Below, in pieces: positions 42,803 through 50,764 of a stretch of 64,000 nucleotides of DNA. Positions within the stretch are counted from its first letter, which is position 1; every line of letters begins with the position of its first letter. The notes beneath the pieces were generated by a model. That model searched no databases. It worked only from the letters and a program-made list of their open reading frames with translations, and had not been told where the DNA came from. The DNA is taken from IMG/VR virus record IMGVR_UViG_3300017991_002192, positions 22,759 through 86,758 of that record; one strand, 5' to 3'. Made by a program: the position numbers and the translations under genes. The DNA comes from a virus.

Positions 42803-43747
42803 TTATTTACCCGAACGCGAGGTTGAATGAACCGGGGAATTCAGATCAAATTCCACGAACCCGGTCGCCTCATCTACCGTAGGCAGGCTCACTCTTGGCC
42901 TACTCCGCGGATCGGCCTCTCTCATGGCTTTGCGCTCGGGGCACACCGTTTCGTAGTCGCAGAACCGACACGTTGCCGAGTTGGGCGTGGCGTCGAATTC
43001 CTCCTTGTTCATCTTCTGCCGCGCCTCTAAAGCGCGCTTCGCGAGAGTCTGGAGATCACGCTTGGTGAATTCGATCCACTCTACTCCCGTCTCATCCTTG
43101 CCGTCATAGGGGTAGCGATACCACACAAACGCAAGGCGATCGGGCATCGCGTTGTACGCCAGGTAGAAGCACAAGGCGTAGAATCTCAACTGGTCTGGGT
43201 CTACATACTTACCCTTCGTTGTAGAATTCTTGCCATCCAGAATGGTGATGCCCGTGTCCTCACGACGGATGATCACGTCTGCATAGCCACCAAGGGGATT
43301 CCTCTTGTCAATCCACCCACGAAGGTTCACTTCTGCGCGCGCATACGAACCCAGAAACCTGTGATACTTCATGGTACGCATGTAGCCCAGCACCCCATCG
43401 CAGCACACCCGCACCATCTCAGCCTGACCCGGCGCTTGCCTCCAATCGACGTAGTGCTTCGCCAATTCCTGCGTGAAAGCGGCCTTGGTCATCCGCACCA
43501 ACCGATGCTTGAGCCCTTCCGGCTTCCGCCATAGCTCCTCGTTGTAAAAGGTCTCGACAGCCGACTGGATGACGAGCCCCATGATCTTGTGGTGGGCAGA
43601 CTTCTTGACTGGCTTGGGCTTCTTACGCCCAGGCCCGCCGCCTACGTCGATATCACCCCACCCACGGTTCCAGAGAAAGCACTGCGGACAGCCCTCATAC
43701 GTGATGAGGTTGTTCCAGTAGAGCGTAAAATCGTGCTTCGCAGCCAC
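42803..43747 (-). CDS. Cas4/RecB-like PD-(D/E)xK nuclease with iron-sulfur cysteines
   Basis: The 314-residue protein starts at GTG 43747. G-G-Y-A-D-V-I-I then I-L-D-G-K-N-S give D157, D171 and K173 of the nuclease site, followed by D-P-D-Q-L-R-F-Y-A-L (Q186, motif QxxxY). C20 together with C260, C263 and C269 (C-R-F-C-D-Y-E-T-V-C) match the four cysteines that hold a 4Fe-4S cluster in Cas4/AddB-type enzymes. It would cut or resect DNA ends. Neighbours SbcD, SbcC halves and RecA support a recombination role. No cas genes or CRISPR array are present. Confidence 0.85.
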   Translation of the reverse strand: MAAKHDFTLYWNNLITYEGCPQCFLWNRGWGDIDVGGGPGRKKPKPVKKSAHHKIMGLVIQSAVETFYNEELWRKPEGLKHRLVRMTKAAFTQELAKHYVDWRQAPGQAEMVRVCCDGVLGYMRTMKYHRFLGSYARAEVNLRGWIDKRNPLGGYADVIIRREDTGITILDGKNSTTKGKYVDPDQLRFYALCFYLAYNAMPDRLAFVWYRYPYDGKDETGVEWIEFTKRDLQTLAKRALEARQKMNKEEFDATPNSATCRFCDYETVCPERKAMREADPRSRPRVSLPTVDEATGFVEFDLNSPVHSTSRSGK

Positions 43748-43758
43748 GTGATCTCACT

Positions 43759-43854
43759 CTACCGAATAGCAAACCTCCCAAGACGACGGCGCAGCACACA
43801 CGTTACGCCGCCGCCAAGGGAGGCCCTCCTTCTATTCACAACCATTCTACCCAT
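43759..43854 (-). CDS. Possible small Arg-rich ORF (31 aa)
   Basis: In the 111-base gap between the nuclease and SbcD genes, ATG 43854 opens a frame M-G-R-M-V-V-N-R-R-R ending L-G-R-F-A-I-R. GGTGAGG is only two bases from the ATG, which is too close for good initiation. The gap also contains GGGAGG repeats. I would not rely on it. Confidence 0.22.
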   Translation of the reverse strand: MGRMVVNRRRASLGGGVTCVLRRRLGRFAIR

Positions 43855-43858
43855 GGCC

Positions 43859-44845
43859 TCACCTACTGTTTTCAGCTTCCTCGATGTAGAGAATGGCCCG
43901 CTCACGCACGTTGTCGGGAACACCCATCCGATCGATCCTCTCTTGGAGGGACTCCGAGTTGGCTTCCTTGCCCAGCGTCTCGCGCAGAGACGACACAAAC
44001 GCTTCCATCGTCATTGCTCGCGTCTCGGCCTGAACGCGGCGCTCCAGGTTGAACACGTCATCTACAGGGCGAACCTTGAGGTTACGACGCTCGATCTGGA
44101 AACCATCTTTTGCGAACGTGAGAATGGCAACCCCAGGTTCACGATCGAGATCGTCCTGGCTCAACGAACCTCGCGTGAGCGCGCCGATGTTGACGATCCA
44201 CTTGCCCGGTCTGTGCTCTACGATGCCTTGATCCTTGTGCCAATGCCCAAAGACCCAGACATCCACATCGGGCGACAGGTTGAGCGCGTCATCGTACTTC
44301 ACGATGTCCTCGCCCTCAAACATCGTCCCTCCACGCGGCGACGCGAGAACATGCGCCATGACAACGAGATAGTCCTCCTTCTCTTTGCGTACCTCGAACC
44401 GCCCCATGTCGTACTTGGGACCGTGGTAAGGAATGCCCACGACACGGACCTCGACACCACTATCCGGGTCAGTCAGCCTCCGCGTGTGCTCTCCGTAGCA
44501 ACGCTGAAAGACTCCCGTCGAGAACAACACGCCCAACGGTTGCTGGTCCAGGTAGTCGAGGTTGCCGTAGACGCAATCGTGGTTGCCGACGTTTCCCCAG
44601 ACCGAACAGGGGTACTTGGCATGGACATCCGCTACAAGCCGCACCATCGCGTGAGAGTTGCGCCCAGGAGACTTCACATCGAAGAAATCCCCATTGTCTA
44701 GGACAGCATGGGCATCAACCTCGCGAGCAATCTCGCCAACCTGAGCGAGCTTCTCCGCGACGGTCTCGATCCAGTTATCCGTTCTCGACTGCGGAGTGTG
44801 GTCCGAGATGTGAACGTCGGAACGAGTGACGAAGCGAATGCCCAC
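43859..44845 (-). CDS. sbcD: SbcD/Mre11-like exonuclease (metallophosphoesterase)
   Basis: The 328-residue protein has the five phosphoesterase motifs in order: S-D-V-H, N-G-D-F-F-D, G-N-H-D, V-M-A-H and G-H-W-H. A helical C-terminal part (V-Q-A-E-T-R-A-M onward) would contact the ATPase partner. Mre11/SbcD nucleases use manganese to process double-strand breaks with Rad50/SbcC; T4 gp47 is the phage example. The partner is present here in two separately encoded halves. ATG 44845 lies 36 bases downstream of a CTATAG element. Confidence 0.88.
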   Translation of the reverse strand: MGIRFVTRSDVHISDHTPQSRTDNWIETVAEKLAQVGEIAREVDAHAVLDNGDFFDVKSPGRNSHAMVRLVADVHAKYPCSVWGNVGNHDCVYGNLDYLDQQPLGVLFSTGVFQRCYGEHTRRLTDPDSGVEVRVVGIPYHGPKYDMGRFEVRKEKEDYLVVMAHVLASPRGGTMFEGEDIVKYDDALNLSPDVDVWVFGHWHKDQGIVEHRPGKWIVNIGALTRGSLSQDDLDREPGVAILTFAKDGFQIERRNLKVRPVDDVFNLERRVQAETRAMTMEAFVSSLRETLGKEANSESLQERIDRMGVPDNVRERAILYIEEAENSR

Positions 44846-44880
44846 ACTCCGCTATACCCACGAAGTAAACAGGTTGCTCC

Positions 44881-44890
44881 CTATAGGTGA
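44881..44890 (-). promoter_or_regulatory. TCACCTATAG element upstream of the sbcD-like gene
   Basis: The minus strand reads TCACCTATAGGGAG, 36 bases before ATG 44845. The same core and nearly the same spacing occur at 63661 and 56747. The likeness to the T7 promoter initiation block is partial: the T7 upstream half (TAATACGA) is absent and no phage RNA polymerase is seen here. Confidence 0.35.
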
Positions 44891-44967
44891 CGCTACAGCG
44901 GAACCTGCGCTACGCACATCCCGACGTTGTAACGCGCTGCCGGACTGCCTCGGCCTTGGCTTCTTAG

Positions 44968-45183
44968 TCACTCTCCTCTTTCTGCCCACAAAATAGTCCC
45001 GAGAGTGGTTTCAATCACAAACCACCCATAGACCGGATGATGGCCAATATCGATGGGAGCCGCTTCGCCAGACAACTTTGCTTGAGATTCTTGAATCTGT
45101 TGTGCCTCGATACGTGCTTCTTCAGAAGCGCGATCCCAATTGCACGTCCTAGCGGGGTTTCCTGCGTGTGTGGGAGAGACCAT
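44968..45183 (-). CDS. Small hypothetical protein
   Basis: The 71-residue protein starts at ATG 45183, just after the stop of the Ntn-hydrolase gene, with AAGGAG four bases upstream. It reads A-S-E-E-A-R-I-E-A-Q-Q-I-Q-E-S-Q (helix) then I-D-I-G-H-H-P-V-Y-G-W-F-V-I-E-T-T-L-G-T (beta). There is no known domain. The ribosome site and adjacency support it. Confidence 0.5.
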   Translation of the reverse strand: MVSPTHAGNPARTCNWDRASEEARIEAQQIQESQAKLSGEAAPIDIGHHPVYGWFVIETTLGTILWAERGE

Positions 45184-45190
45184 AGTCTCC

Positions 45191-46579
45191 TTACGGGCAC
45201 ATGTCTGCTTGAACCTCGACCCACGGATTCCCCCCGCGAGTCTCCAAAATGTCCTTCAGATCCAGCCATTGAGGATGTTCCTGGATGAAAGCGTCCTTGT
45301 CGAAAACCATGCCACAGCTATTGCCCCATCGTGCCCAGAATCGCAGCTTCCGAGCACTTTCCTGGGTCATGACCTTCCCATCCACAGCACCGCGCGGCTG
45401 GAACGGGAACGGGCGCGTGGGATCGGACATGTACTGCCGCGGATCGAGATAGTAGTGCGAGCACACGGTACGAGAGGACGGGTTGTCAACGGGCTCTATC
45501 CCCATCTGTTCGTGATACACGTCATGGTGATCGCCAATGAGACTCTGAGCCATGTGGTGATCGATCTTCCCGCGCCACTGCTGCATCATCTGACGCAAGC
45601 GAACCTGCCTGGCTCCTTGGTGACGCCGAATGTCACAGTATCCCGTGTTGGAGCACTCGATGTTCCGAATCGCCGGGTCAAGGGGAGCGTTGAAGCCAAT
45701 GAAGTAGCCCGGCCCCTTCCCTGGCCCCTCCAACTGAGGATTCATCTCGACGTTGTACAGCTCAAGCCCAAGCTCAAACCGCAGGATGTCTCCGCTCCGG
45801 TAGTCCGCAAGCAGCCAACTATTGGCGTAGCCTCCATTGTTGTGGTCGAGCATGTGCTTGACAAACTCGCCAAGCTCGGTCGCGTATTGCATCGCCTGAC
45901 GCACACGAACAAACTCGGGCGTGCCCGTGGGATCGTAGAGACCAAACCCACCGATAGTGGTCTCCGTTCCCATGATGCCGCCGGACGTAACGAAAAAGTC
46001 GGAAAACGAATCAACCCAACCCGGACTGCTCTGCATGAACATCCGATTGCCCGTGGATGGTACGATGTCCAGGATGAGGTTGCTGTACTGACCAAGGGCA
46101 AACTCGTTGAACGAGTTGTGCGCCATCACGATCTGGTCACCCTTCGTAGTCGGGCCGCCGGCCAAGAACGCAGAGCAGTGGTCGCTCTCGGGATACACCG
46201 GGTCGTAACCCAACCGCTTCTGCTCATTGGGCCACCAATAGTCCGTCAACTCCTCTTGTCCGTTCCACGCGAGGATGTCCTCATACGTGATCTCGACTCC
46301 CGCTTCGCAGGCTCCTTCCGCGATTCCCTGCATCTCTTGCTGTAGCTCAGTCGGGATCTTCCCCTTCCACATGTTCGCTGCGGCTTCTCTGAAGAACGCC
46401 CACGACTTGCCTGTGCTGTAGGGCGTCATGAATGAGAGCGCTTTGAAGATGGTCCGCAGACGCTCCGCCAACAAATAGCCATGCTGAAAACCGCGCTGAA
46501 AAGGACTCCCTTCACAGTGCAGGTAGTCCCAGCCAGCGATCGGAAACGTGTAGCCCTTACCACAAGTGTGCATGGTCAC
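45191..46579 (-). CDS. Ntn-hydrolase of the C45 / phospholipase-B-like type
   Basis: The 462-residue protein has R-G-F-Q-H-G-Y-L-L-A-E near residue 30 and S-D-H-C-S-A-F-L-A-G-G around Cys135, followed by I-V-M-A-H-N-S-F. This matches the autoproteolytic Cys of C45 acyltransferase-like and phospholipase-B-like Ntn-hydrolases. The Cys would become the N-terminal nucleophile after self-cleavage. Possible substrates are amides, acyl groups or lipids; no specific one can be read. No signal peptide is clear. The gene sits inside the recombination block between RecA/SbcC and SbcD and looks like an acquired accessory gene. Confidence 0.6.
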   Translation of the reverse strand: MTMHTCGKGYTFPIAGWDYLHCEGSPFQRGFQHGYLLAERLRTIFKALSFMTPYSTGKSWAFFREAAANMWKGKIPTELQQEMQGIAEGACEAGVEITYEDILAWNGQEELTDYWWPNEQKRLGYDPVYPESDHCSAFLAGGPTTKGDQIVMAHNSFNEFALGQYSNLILDIVPSTGNRMFMQSSPGWVDSFSDFFVTSGGIMGTETTIGGFGLYDPTGTPEFVRVRQAMQYATELGEFVKHMLDHNNGGYANSWLLADYRSGDILRFELGLELYNVEMNPQLEGPGKGPGYFIGFNAPLDPAIRNIECSNTGYCDIRRHQGARQVRLRQMMQQWRGKIDHHMAQSLIGDHHDVYHEQMGIEPVDNPSSRTVCSHYYLDPRQYMSDPTRPFPFQPRGAVDGKVMTQESARKLRFWARWGNSCGMVFDKDAFIQEHPQWLDLKDILETRGGNPWVEVQADMCP

Positions 46580-46610
46580 ACAGACGCTCCTTCAATAGCC
46601 TCTTTACCAC

Positions 46611-47870
46611 TCACTCTTCCTCGTGTTCGATAGACGCACCGCATAGTGGGCACTCATCGTACTGCTCCAACACAGAACCCAAGGCGTCGAGGAGAGCATC
46701 TAGCTCTTTTCGCTTCTCTGCCAAGTCTCCCTCGTAACCTTCAATCAGATCGCGACTCGTCTGGACTTCGGTGCGCATCCCGTAAATCCACTTGAGAATT
46801 TGGCGTAGCTTGTTGGCCTTCTTAAGCACCGAGTCGTCGCCGAGTTTGGAGGCGCGCGCGATCTCCGCGGCCCCCCTCAACTTCACAATCTCCTCTTGCA
46901 GAGGCTTAAGCCGATCACGTAGCTGGAGGAGCTTCTGGAGACCCTCTTGAAGCCGCTGGAGGCCCGTCACAACGTCTTGAGACGGGATTTGGCTGGCCAC
47001 GTCCCCGAGTTTCTTGAGCGCCTCCACACGCTCCCTGGCGGCTCTCAAATCGCGTTGAAGTTTCCAGTATTCCTGTAACTCCTGGCCCAGATCGCGGCCT
47101 TCCCGCACCCGCTCTTTGGTCGGCACCATCGCCGCCACTTCATCGAAACCCTCCAGCCGATCAACCTGCTCCCGAGCCTCCGTGTATTGCCGCTTGAGAG
47201 AAACCAACTTCTCACGCCCAGCTTTGACGCGATCGGCCTGATCGCGTTTCGTCTGGAGCCCCTCCAGTGTCGCGACAACCCCATCAAGCCCATCAAACAT
47301 AGCCAGTTGTTCTTCAATCGTCTCCTGATCTGTCTTGCGCAGCTTGAGCGTCGCCATAGTCTGACGACGATCTGATTCGCACGCCTTGAGCGCCTTGTTG
47401 AGCACCGTAATACGATCGATGTTGGCAACCCCATCAGCAATTGCGCTTCCCGGCTTGTCCAACAGAAACAACGGTCCCGACTTCCACGCCGCAAACTGCG
47501 GCCACAGAGTCGCATTGCCAGCTTGGAGAGAGCCAACCCCGAAAGCCTCCAAGACCTGCGGCGGAGCCCCGGTCTTCCCCACCTTCACAAACTTCTCAGT
47601 GCTGTCCCCAACACGCAACTCATAATCGTTCTTGCCGCCACCCTTTTCCCACTTGACGTAGAGATCGTTCTTGCTGTCCGTGATCTCCACCGTGGAGTGC
47701 TTCGCCCCGTAACGGACGAACGACGGCGCGGGGTTTGTGAAGGTTCCCTGGATCGCCCGAACCAGCGCCGACTTGCCTGCGTTGTTCGTGCCGGTGAGAG
47801 CCGTGAACCCGTCGATGACGACGGTCGCATCCTTGATGCTCTGAAAGTTGCGAACCCGAATGTGAAGCAT
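46611..47870 (-). CDS. SbcC/Rad50-like ATPase, N-terminal half with zinc hook
   Basis: The 419-residue protein starts M-L-H-I-R-V-R-N-F-Q-S-I-K-D-A and has Walker A G-T-N-N-A-G-K-S (27-34). A coiled coil runs from about 155 to 400, ending in C-P-L-C-G near the C-terminus, the CxxC zinc hook. There is no signature motif or Walker B; those are in 40696-41349. The ATG overlaps the recA stop. The two chains would assemble the ATPase that regulates the SbcD-like nuclease. This is a Rad50 cut at the hook, where normal proteins continue into the returning coil. Confidence 0.8.
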   Translation of the reverse strand: MLHIRVRNFQSIKDATVVIDGFTALTGTNNAGKSALVRAIQGTFTNPAPSFVRYGAKHSTVEITDSKNDLYVKWEKGGGKNDYELRVGDSTEKFVKVGKTGAPPQVLEAFGVGSLQAGNATLWPQFAAWKSGPLFLLDKPGSAIADGVANIDRITVLNKALKACESDRRQTMATLKLRKTDQETIEEQLAMFDGLDGVVATLEGLQTKRDQADRVKAGREKLVSLKRQYTEAREQVDRLEGFDEVAAMVPTKERVREGRDLGQELQEYWKLQRDLRAARERVEALKKLGDVASQIPSQDVVTGLQRLQEGLQKLLQLRDRLKPLQEEIVKLRGAAEIARASKLGDDSVLKKANKLRQILKWIYGMRTEVQTSRDLIEGYEGDLAEKRKELDALLDALGSVLEQYDECPLCGASIEHEEE

Positions 47871-49147
47871 TACGCCTCGGTATCAGATTCGGGCTCCGGT
47901 GCGGTCCCCGGCGCACTCACGTTCGCAAGCATCTCAGTCAACTCATCTAGGTCGTCATCGCCATCATCCCCCTCATACACAAGATCGTCGTCATCCACTA
48001 CAGGCGTAACCGTAGATCCCAGGTACGGCATGACCTGATCGTAAAGCGTCTGCATCGCACCTTCTTCCGCCATCATCTGCCGCCGAAACTTGTCCATGCC
48101 TTGAGTCTTGACATTCGTGTCGCCCTTGGGGCTGCTCCACTCCAACCAAGCGCCTCCCTTGTGGACGAGATTATGCGCAATCCCAATCTCAATGAGGGTC
48201 CGGTAGTCGTCAAAGCCCTCGCCATGCCGAATGTAGAGAGTCTCCTCGTTTCCTTGTTGAGCACTGACACGACACTTTTCGAGCTTCGCCTTAATTACAG
48301 CACCGATGACCCGTTCCTGTATCTGGTTGGTCAGCGGATTGACAGCCTTTGCCTTCTCGGTTTGGATACGCGTCAGCTTGAGCCGCAGATCAGACTGATG
48401 ACCCCACGTTCTTCCGCCCTGGATCGTGTCTCCGGTAGCACCCTTACCACCCGCCGTGTTGATCTTCGTGCGAAGCTGAGCAATGCCAATGAGAGCCGTG
48501 CCTGTCTTGCCTGCCACGCTACGCAGCTTAGGCAGATACTTCGACCACATAGCCGCCACCAATCCAATCTGCCCAAGCTCCGCTACGTCCTTGAGATCGC
48601 TGTCCAGAACCTTCTGCGGAACACCAACACCCACCGAATCGAACACTACCAGATCAACGCCTTCTCTCGCCATCGCGTAGGCAATCGTCATGCCGATGTC
48701 GAGAGATGTAGGCTGAGCCAACACAAACTTACTCTTGTCTCCGATAGGGACGCCCAGCGCGGCAGCGTAGTGGGGCACGATGGCGTTCTCGTAGTCGATG
48801 AAACACACAGTGCCGCCGTTGGCGATGGCTGAAGCTGCGACGCTGAGAGCCAGAGTCGTCTTACCGCTTCCCTCATGCCCGTACAACTGCATGATGCGCT
48901 TTCGAGGCATCCCAGGACACGGAGCGACTCCGTGGTCGTTCTGCTTACCTCCGATGAGGTAGTCGATGACGATGCTGCCCGTGGGAATGTAGGGCAGCGA
49001 CTCCTTAAGCGACTGGACGTCAACCACGCGCCATTCTTGCGTCTTGAGCGTATCATCGATCAACGTGGTCGCTCGTTGAACCGCGCTCCCTTGCTTAGCA
49101 GTGACCTTGGTCCGCTTCGCTACTTTTTTCTTGGTTTTCTTAGACAC
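47870..49147 (-). CDS. recA: RecA-like recombinase
   Basis: The 425-residue protein has a Lys-rich start and Walker A Y-G-H-E-G-S-G-K-T-T (about 89-98). Walker B is D-L-V-V-F-D-S-V, and Q-L-R-T-K and G-G-R-T-W follow as in RecA's DNA-binding loops. The C-terminus (from about 375) is strongly acidic, as in RecA regulatory tails. It would coat ssDNA and exchange strands with ATP. Partners nearby are RuvC-like resolvase, RecD2, SbcCD and the candidate ssDNA-binding protein. Confidence 0.9.
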   Translation of the reverse strand: MSKKTKKKVAKRTKVTAKQGSAVQRATTLIDDTLKTQEWRVVDVQSLKESLPYIPTGSIVIDYLIGGKQNDHGVAPCPGMPRKRIMQLYGHEGSGKTTLALSVAASAIANGGTVCFIDYENAIVPHYAAALGVPIGDKSKFVLAQPTSLDIGMTIAYAMAREGVDLVVFDSVGVGVPQKVLDSDLKDVAELGQIGLVAAMWSKYLPKLRSVAGKTGTALIGIAQLRTKINTAGGKGATGDTIQGGRTWGHQSDLRLKLTRIQTEKAKAVNPLTNQIQERVIGAVIKAKLEKCRVSAQQGNEETLYIRHGEGFDDYRTLIEIGIAHNLVHKGGAWLEWSSPKGDTNVKTQGMDKFRRQMMAEEGAMQTLYDQVMPYLGSTVTPVVDDDDLVYEGDDGDDDLDELTEMLANVSAPGTAPEPESDTEA

Positions 49148-49156
49148 GACGATCTC

Positions 49157-49807
49157 CTACGCAGACCAGAGGAAAAACCGCTCATCCTCGCGATGGATGA
49201 TGCCCTTTTTGACGACCTCGCCAGCCCGCTTTCCTCGCTTGAACGTGTGGATCTTGAGAAACTGCTCACGCTCGGCGGGCGTGAGATCCTCTTCCTTCAA
49301 AATCCCTTCCCAGAAACTCCAGAACCGGCCCGCCGTCCGTGCAACCCAATAGGCATCTGCTTCATCACTAGACCATCGGCCCTTACCTCCCGTGTCCTCC
49401 TTGGCAGCCTCACGCATGTCAGCCTTCACCATCTTCCACAGTCGTCCGGCTACCCGTGGTCGCTTGAGAAACAAACGAGCATGTGCTTTCGTCTGCCCTG
49501 GAGAGAAGAACACCACATCCTGCTTCTCGCTCTTGATGGCCTCGCAGGAGAACAAAAACAGACCATACATCCCCTCTGACCAGAGATCGTGGAACACGGG
49601 GTACTCGATCCCCATGTGGTCTGGCCGGTACTCCTGAATCTTCTCACGGAGCCATTCCCGCATCTGCGTGTAGCGGTCAATGAATTCCATCTTGGCTGGT
49701 GTTGACCAGCGCCCTCGCCCAACGACTCGGGCCTTCCCCTTCGCTTCGGTGTCGTGAACGACCCAGCCGAAATTGGTCAACGAAGGGTCCAGCCCGAGCA
49801 CGAGCAT
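49157..49807 (-). CDS. RuvC-like Holliday-junction resolvase
   Basis: The 216-residue protein has the RNase-H fold acidic set: D7 in L-G-L-D-P-S-L, E68 in G-I-E-Y-P, and D148/D151 in S-S-D-E-A-D-A-Y. These bind two metals to cut four-way junctions, which phages must resolve before packaging. The position directly upstream of recA fits. It is larger than E. coli RuvC (173 aa), with a basic C-terminal extension. The exact substrate preference is unknown. Confidence 0.82.
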   Translation of the reverse strand: MLVLGLDPSLTNFGWVVHDTEAKGKARVVGRGRWSTPAKMEFIDRYTQMREWLREKIQEYRPDHMGIEYPVFHDLWSEGMYGLFLFSCEAIKSEKQDVVFFSPGQTKAHARLFLKRPRVAGRLWKMVKADMREAAKEDTGGKGRWSSDEADAYWVARTAGRFWSFWEGILKEEDLTPAEREQFLKIHTFKRGKRAGEVVKKGIIHREDERFFLWSA

Positions 49808-49815
49808 ACGGACGC

Positions 49816-50643
49816 CTATTCTTCCAAGATGTCTCCCAGCAGCCCGTCGATCTCTGTGTCGGCCGCAGGTGCAGAGACTCCGGTAGGAGAAGCCGTCTGC
49901 TGTCCCAACCGCTCCCGAATCTGATCGAGCGTCATGTCACGCGCAATGAAGTTGCGCAAGTCCGCCATGATCTCTCGCGTCATGGCGAGAATGTGCTCGA
50001 TCACTTCCCGCGACCGCTTGTCCGGCGCACGGGGATCGCCCTTGGTCTTGGTACCAAACTCTGCCTCCAGAACCTCATCGCCCAGAGCCCGCTCGATGAG
50101 CGAACGGAACAGGCTGGTCTTTGCAGGCAAGAAGTCCATCTTCTGATACTGCGTGTCGGTACACGTAGCCATCAGGTCGTGGTCCCCGAAAGGCCATTGG
50201 CGATGAGCCGCCGAGATCGGCTGGTACTTGTCCTTACTCATCACCCACGGATACAAGTCGGGCATCCGAGACAGAGACTCTTTCGTCACATTCCCCTGCG
50301 GGTCGGTTGGCCAGACGATGATGATGGTTGCCACGTAGGTCTTGGGCGGCTCACCAGAGATCTCCGCATACTCCGGCCCCTTGTGAAGGAAATAACCGAC
50401 GCCAGGCTTGTAGTGCCGCGGGGCACCGATGAATTTCGGCGTTGCAGGCTCAGCCTCGTCCTCCGTCGTCATCGACTTGAGGAGCGTCTTCATGGCCTCA
50501 TCGAGATTCTCGTTCTCCGCCCCATCCCAATGGGAAAACCCAATCCGATAGGTACGCTTCTCGGCGCTGAAGCGAGCGATCTTCTTGCCCACCTTGTCGT
50601 CATTCTGCCCGATGCCAAACTCAAAAAACGCATCGTCACTCAT
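49816..50643 (-). CDS. Candidate single-stranded-DNA-binding or recombination accessory protein
   Basis: I choose ATG 50643, with AAGGAG seven bases before. The 275-residue protein has a central beta-rich region (K-T-Y-V-A-T-I-I-I-V-W-P) with C-T-D-T-Q-Y-Q-K-M, and a helical then acidic C-terminus ending G-L-L-G-D-I-L-E-E. An acidic tail after a beta core is typical of phage ssDNA-binding proteins, and recA/ruvC neighbours agree. No zinc cluster like T4 gp32 is seen. The assignment is inference. Confidence 0.5.
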   Translation of the reverse strand: MSDDAFFEFGIGQNDDKVGKKIARFSAEKRTYRIGFSHWDGAENENLDEAMKTLLKSMTTEDEAEPATPKFIGAPRHYKPGVGYFLHKGPEYAEISGEPPKTYVATIIIVWPTDPQGNVTKESLSRMPDLYPWVMSKDKYQPISAAHRQWPFGDHDLMATCTDTQYQKMDFLPAKTSLFRSLIERALGDEVLEAEFGTKTKGDPRAPDKRSREVIEHILAMTREIMADLRNFIARDMTLDQIRERLGQQTASPTGVSAPAADTEIDGLLGDILEE

Positions 50644-50764
50644 GTGCTTTCTCCTTGACCGTGGCCCGGCACTGGGTTTGTGGTTTCCTTTGGAACAGTA
50701 CAAGGAACCGGGCCAACGATTGACCATACCCCGCCCGTCAGGCGATTGATGGCAATAGATGGCC
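50644..50764 (-). promoter_or_regulatory. Intergenic region upstream of the candidate ssDNA-binding gene
   Basis: This 121-base gap contains the minus-strand element CCATCTATTG (50753-50762) and, from 50682 to 50709, a near-perfect inverted repeat (GGTTTCCTT ... AAGGAACC on the plus strand). The segment 50733-50762 also resembles 56724-56756: both hold GCCC, CAGGCGA and ATAGATGG blocks in the same order on the plus strand. It may hold a promoter for the recombination genes. Confidence 0.4.

Noticed and set aside
42803-43747. Possible CRISPR Cas4
   Set aside because: The nuclease and four-Cys cluster are Cas4-like, but there is no repeat array and no other cas gene; the neighbours are recombination genes.
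44877-44890. Apparent T7-like promoter (CACCTATAGGGAG)
   Set aside because: Only the initiation block matches; the upstream T7 recognition half is missing and no single-subunit RNA polymerase gene is in the window. Kept only as part of the recurring CTATAG element.
45140-46345. A 401-codon plus-strand frame, and others such as 43589-44701 and 10013-10852
   Set aside because: All lie opposite minus-strand genes with clear motifs; no plus-strand frame shows a recognisable domain or supporting context.
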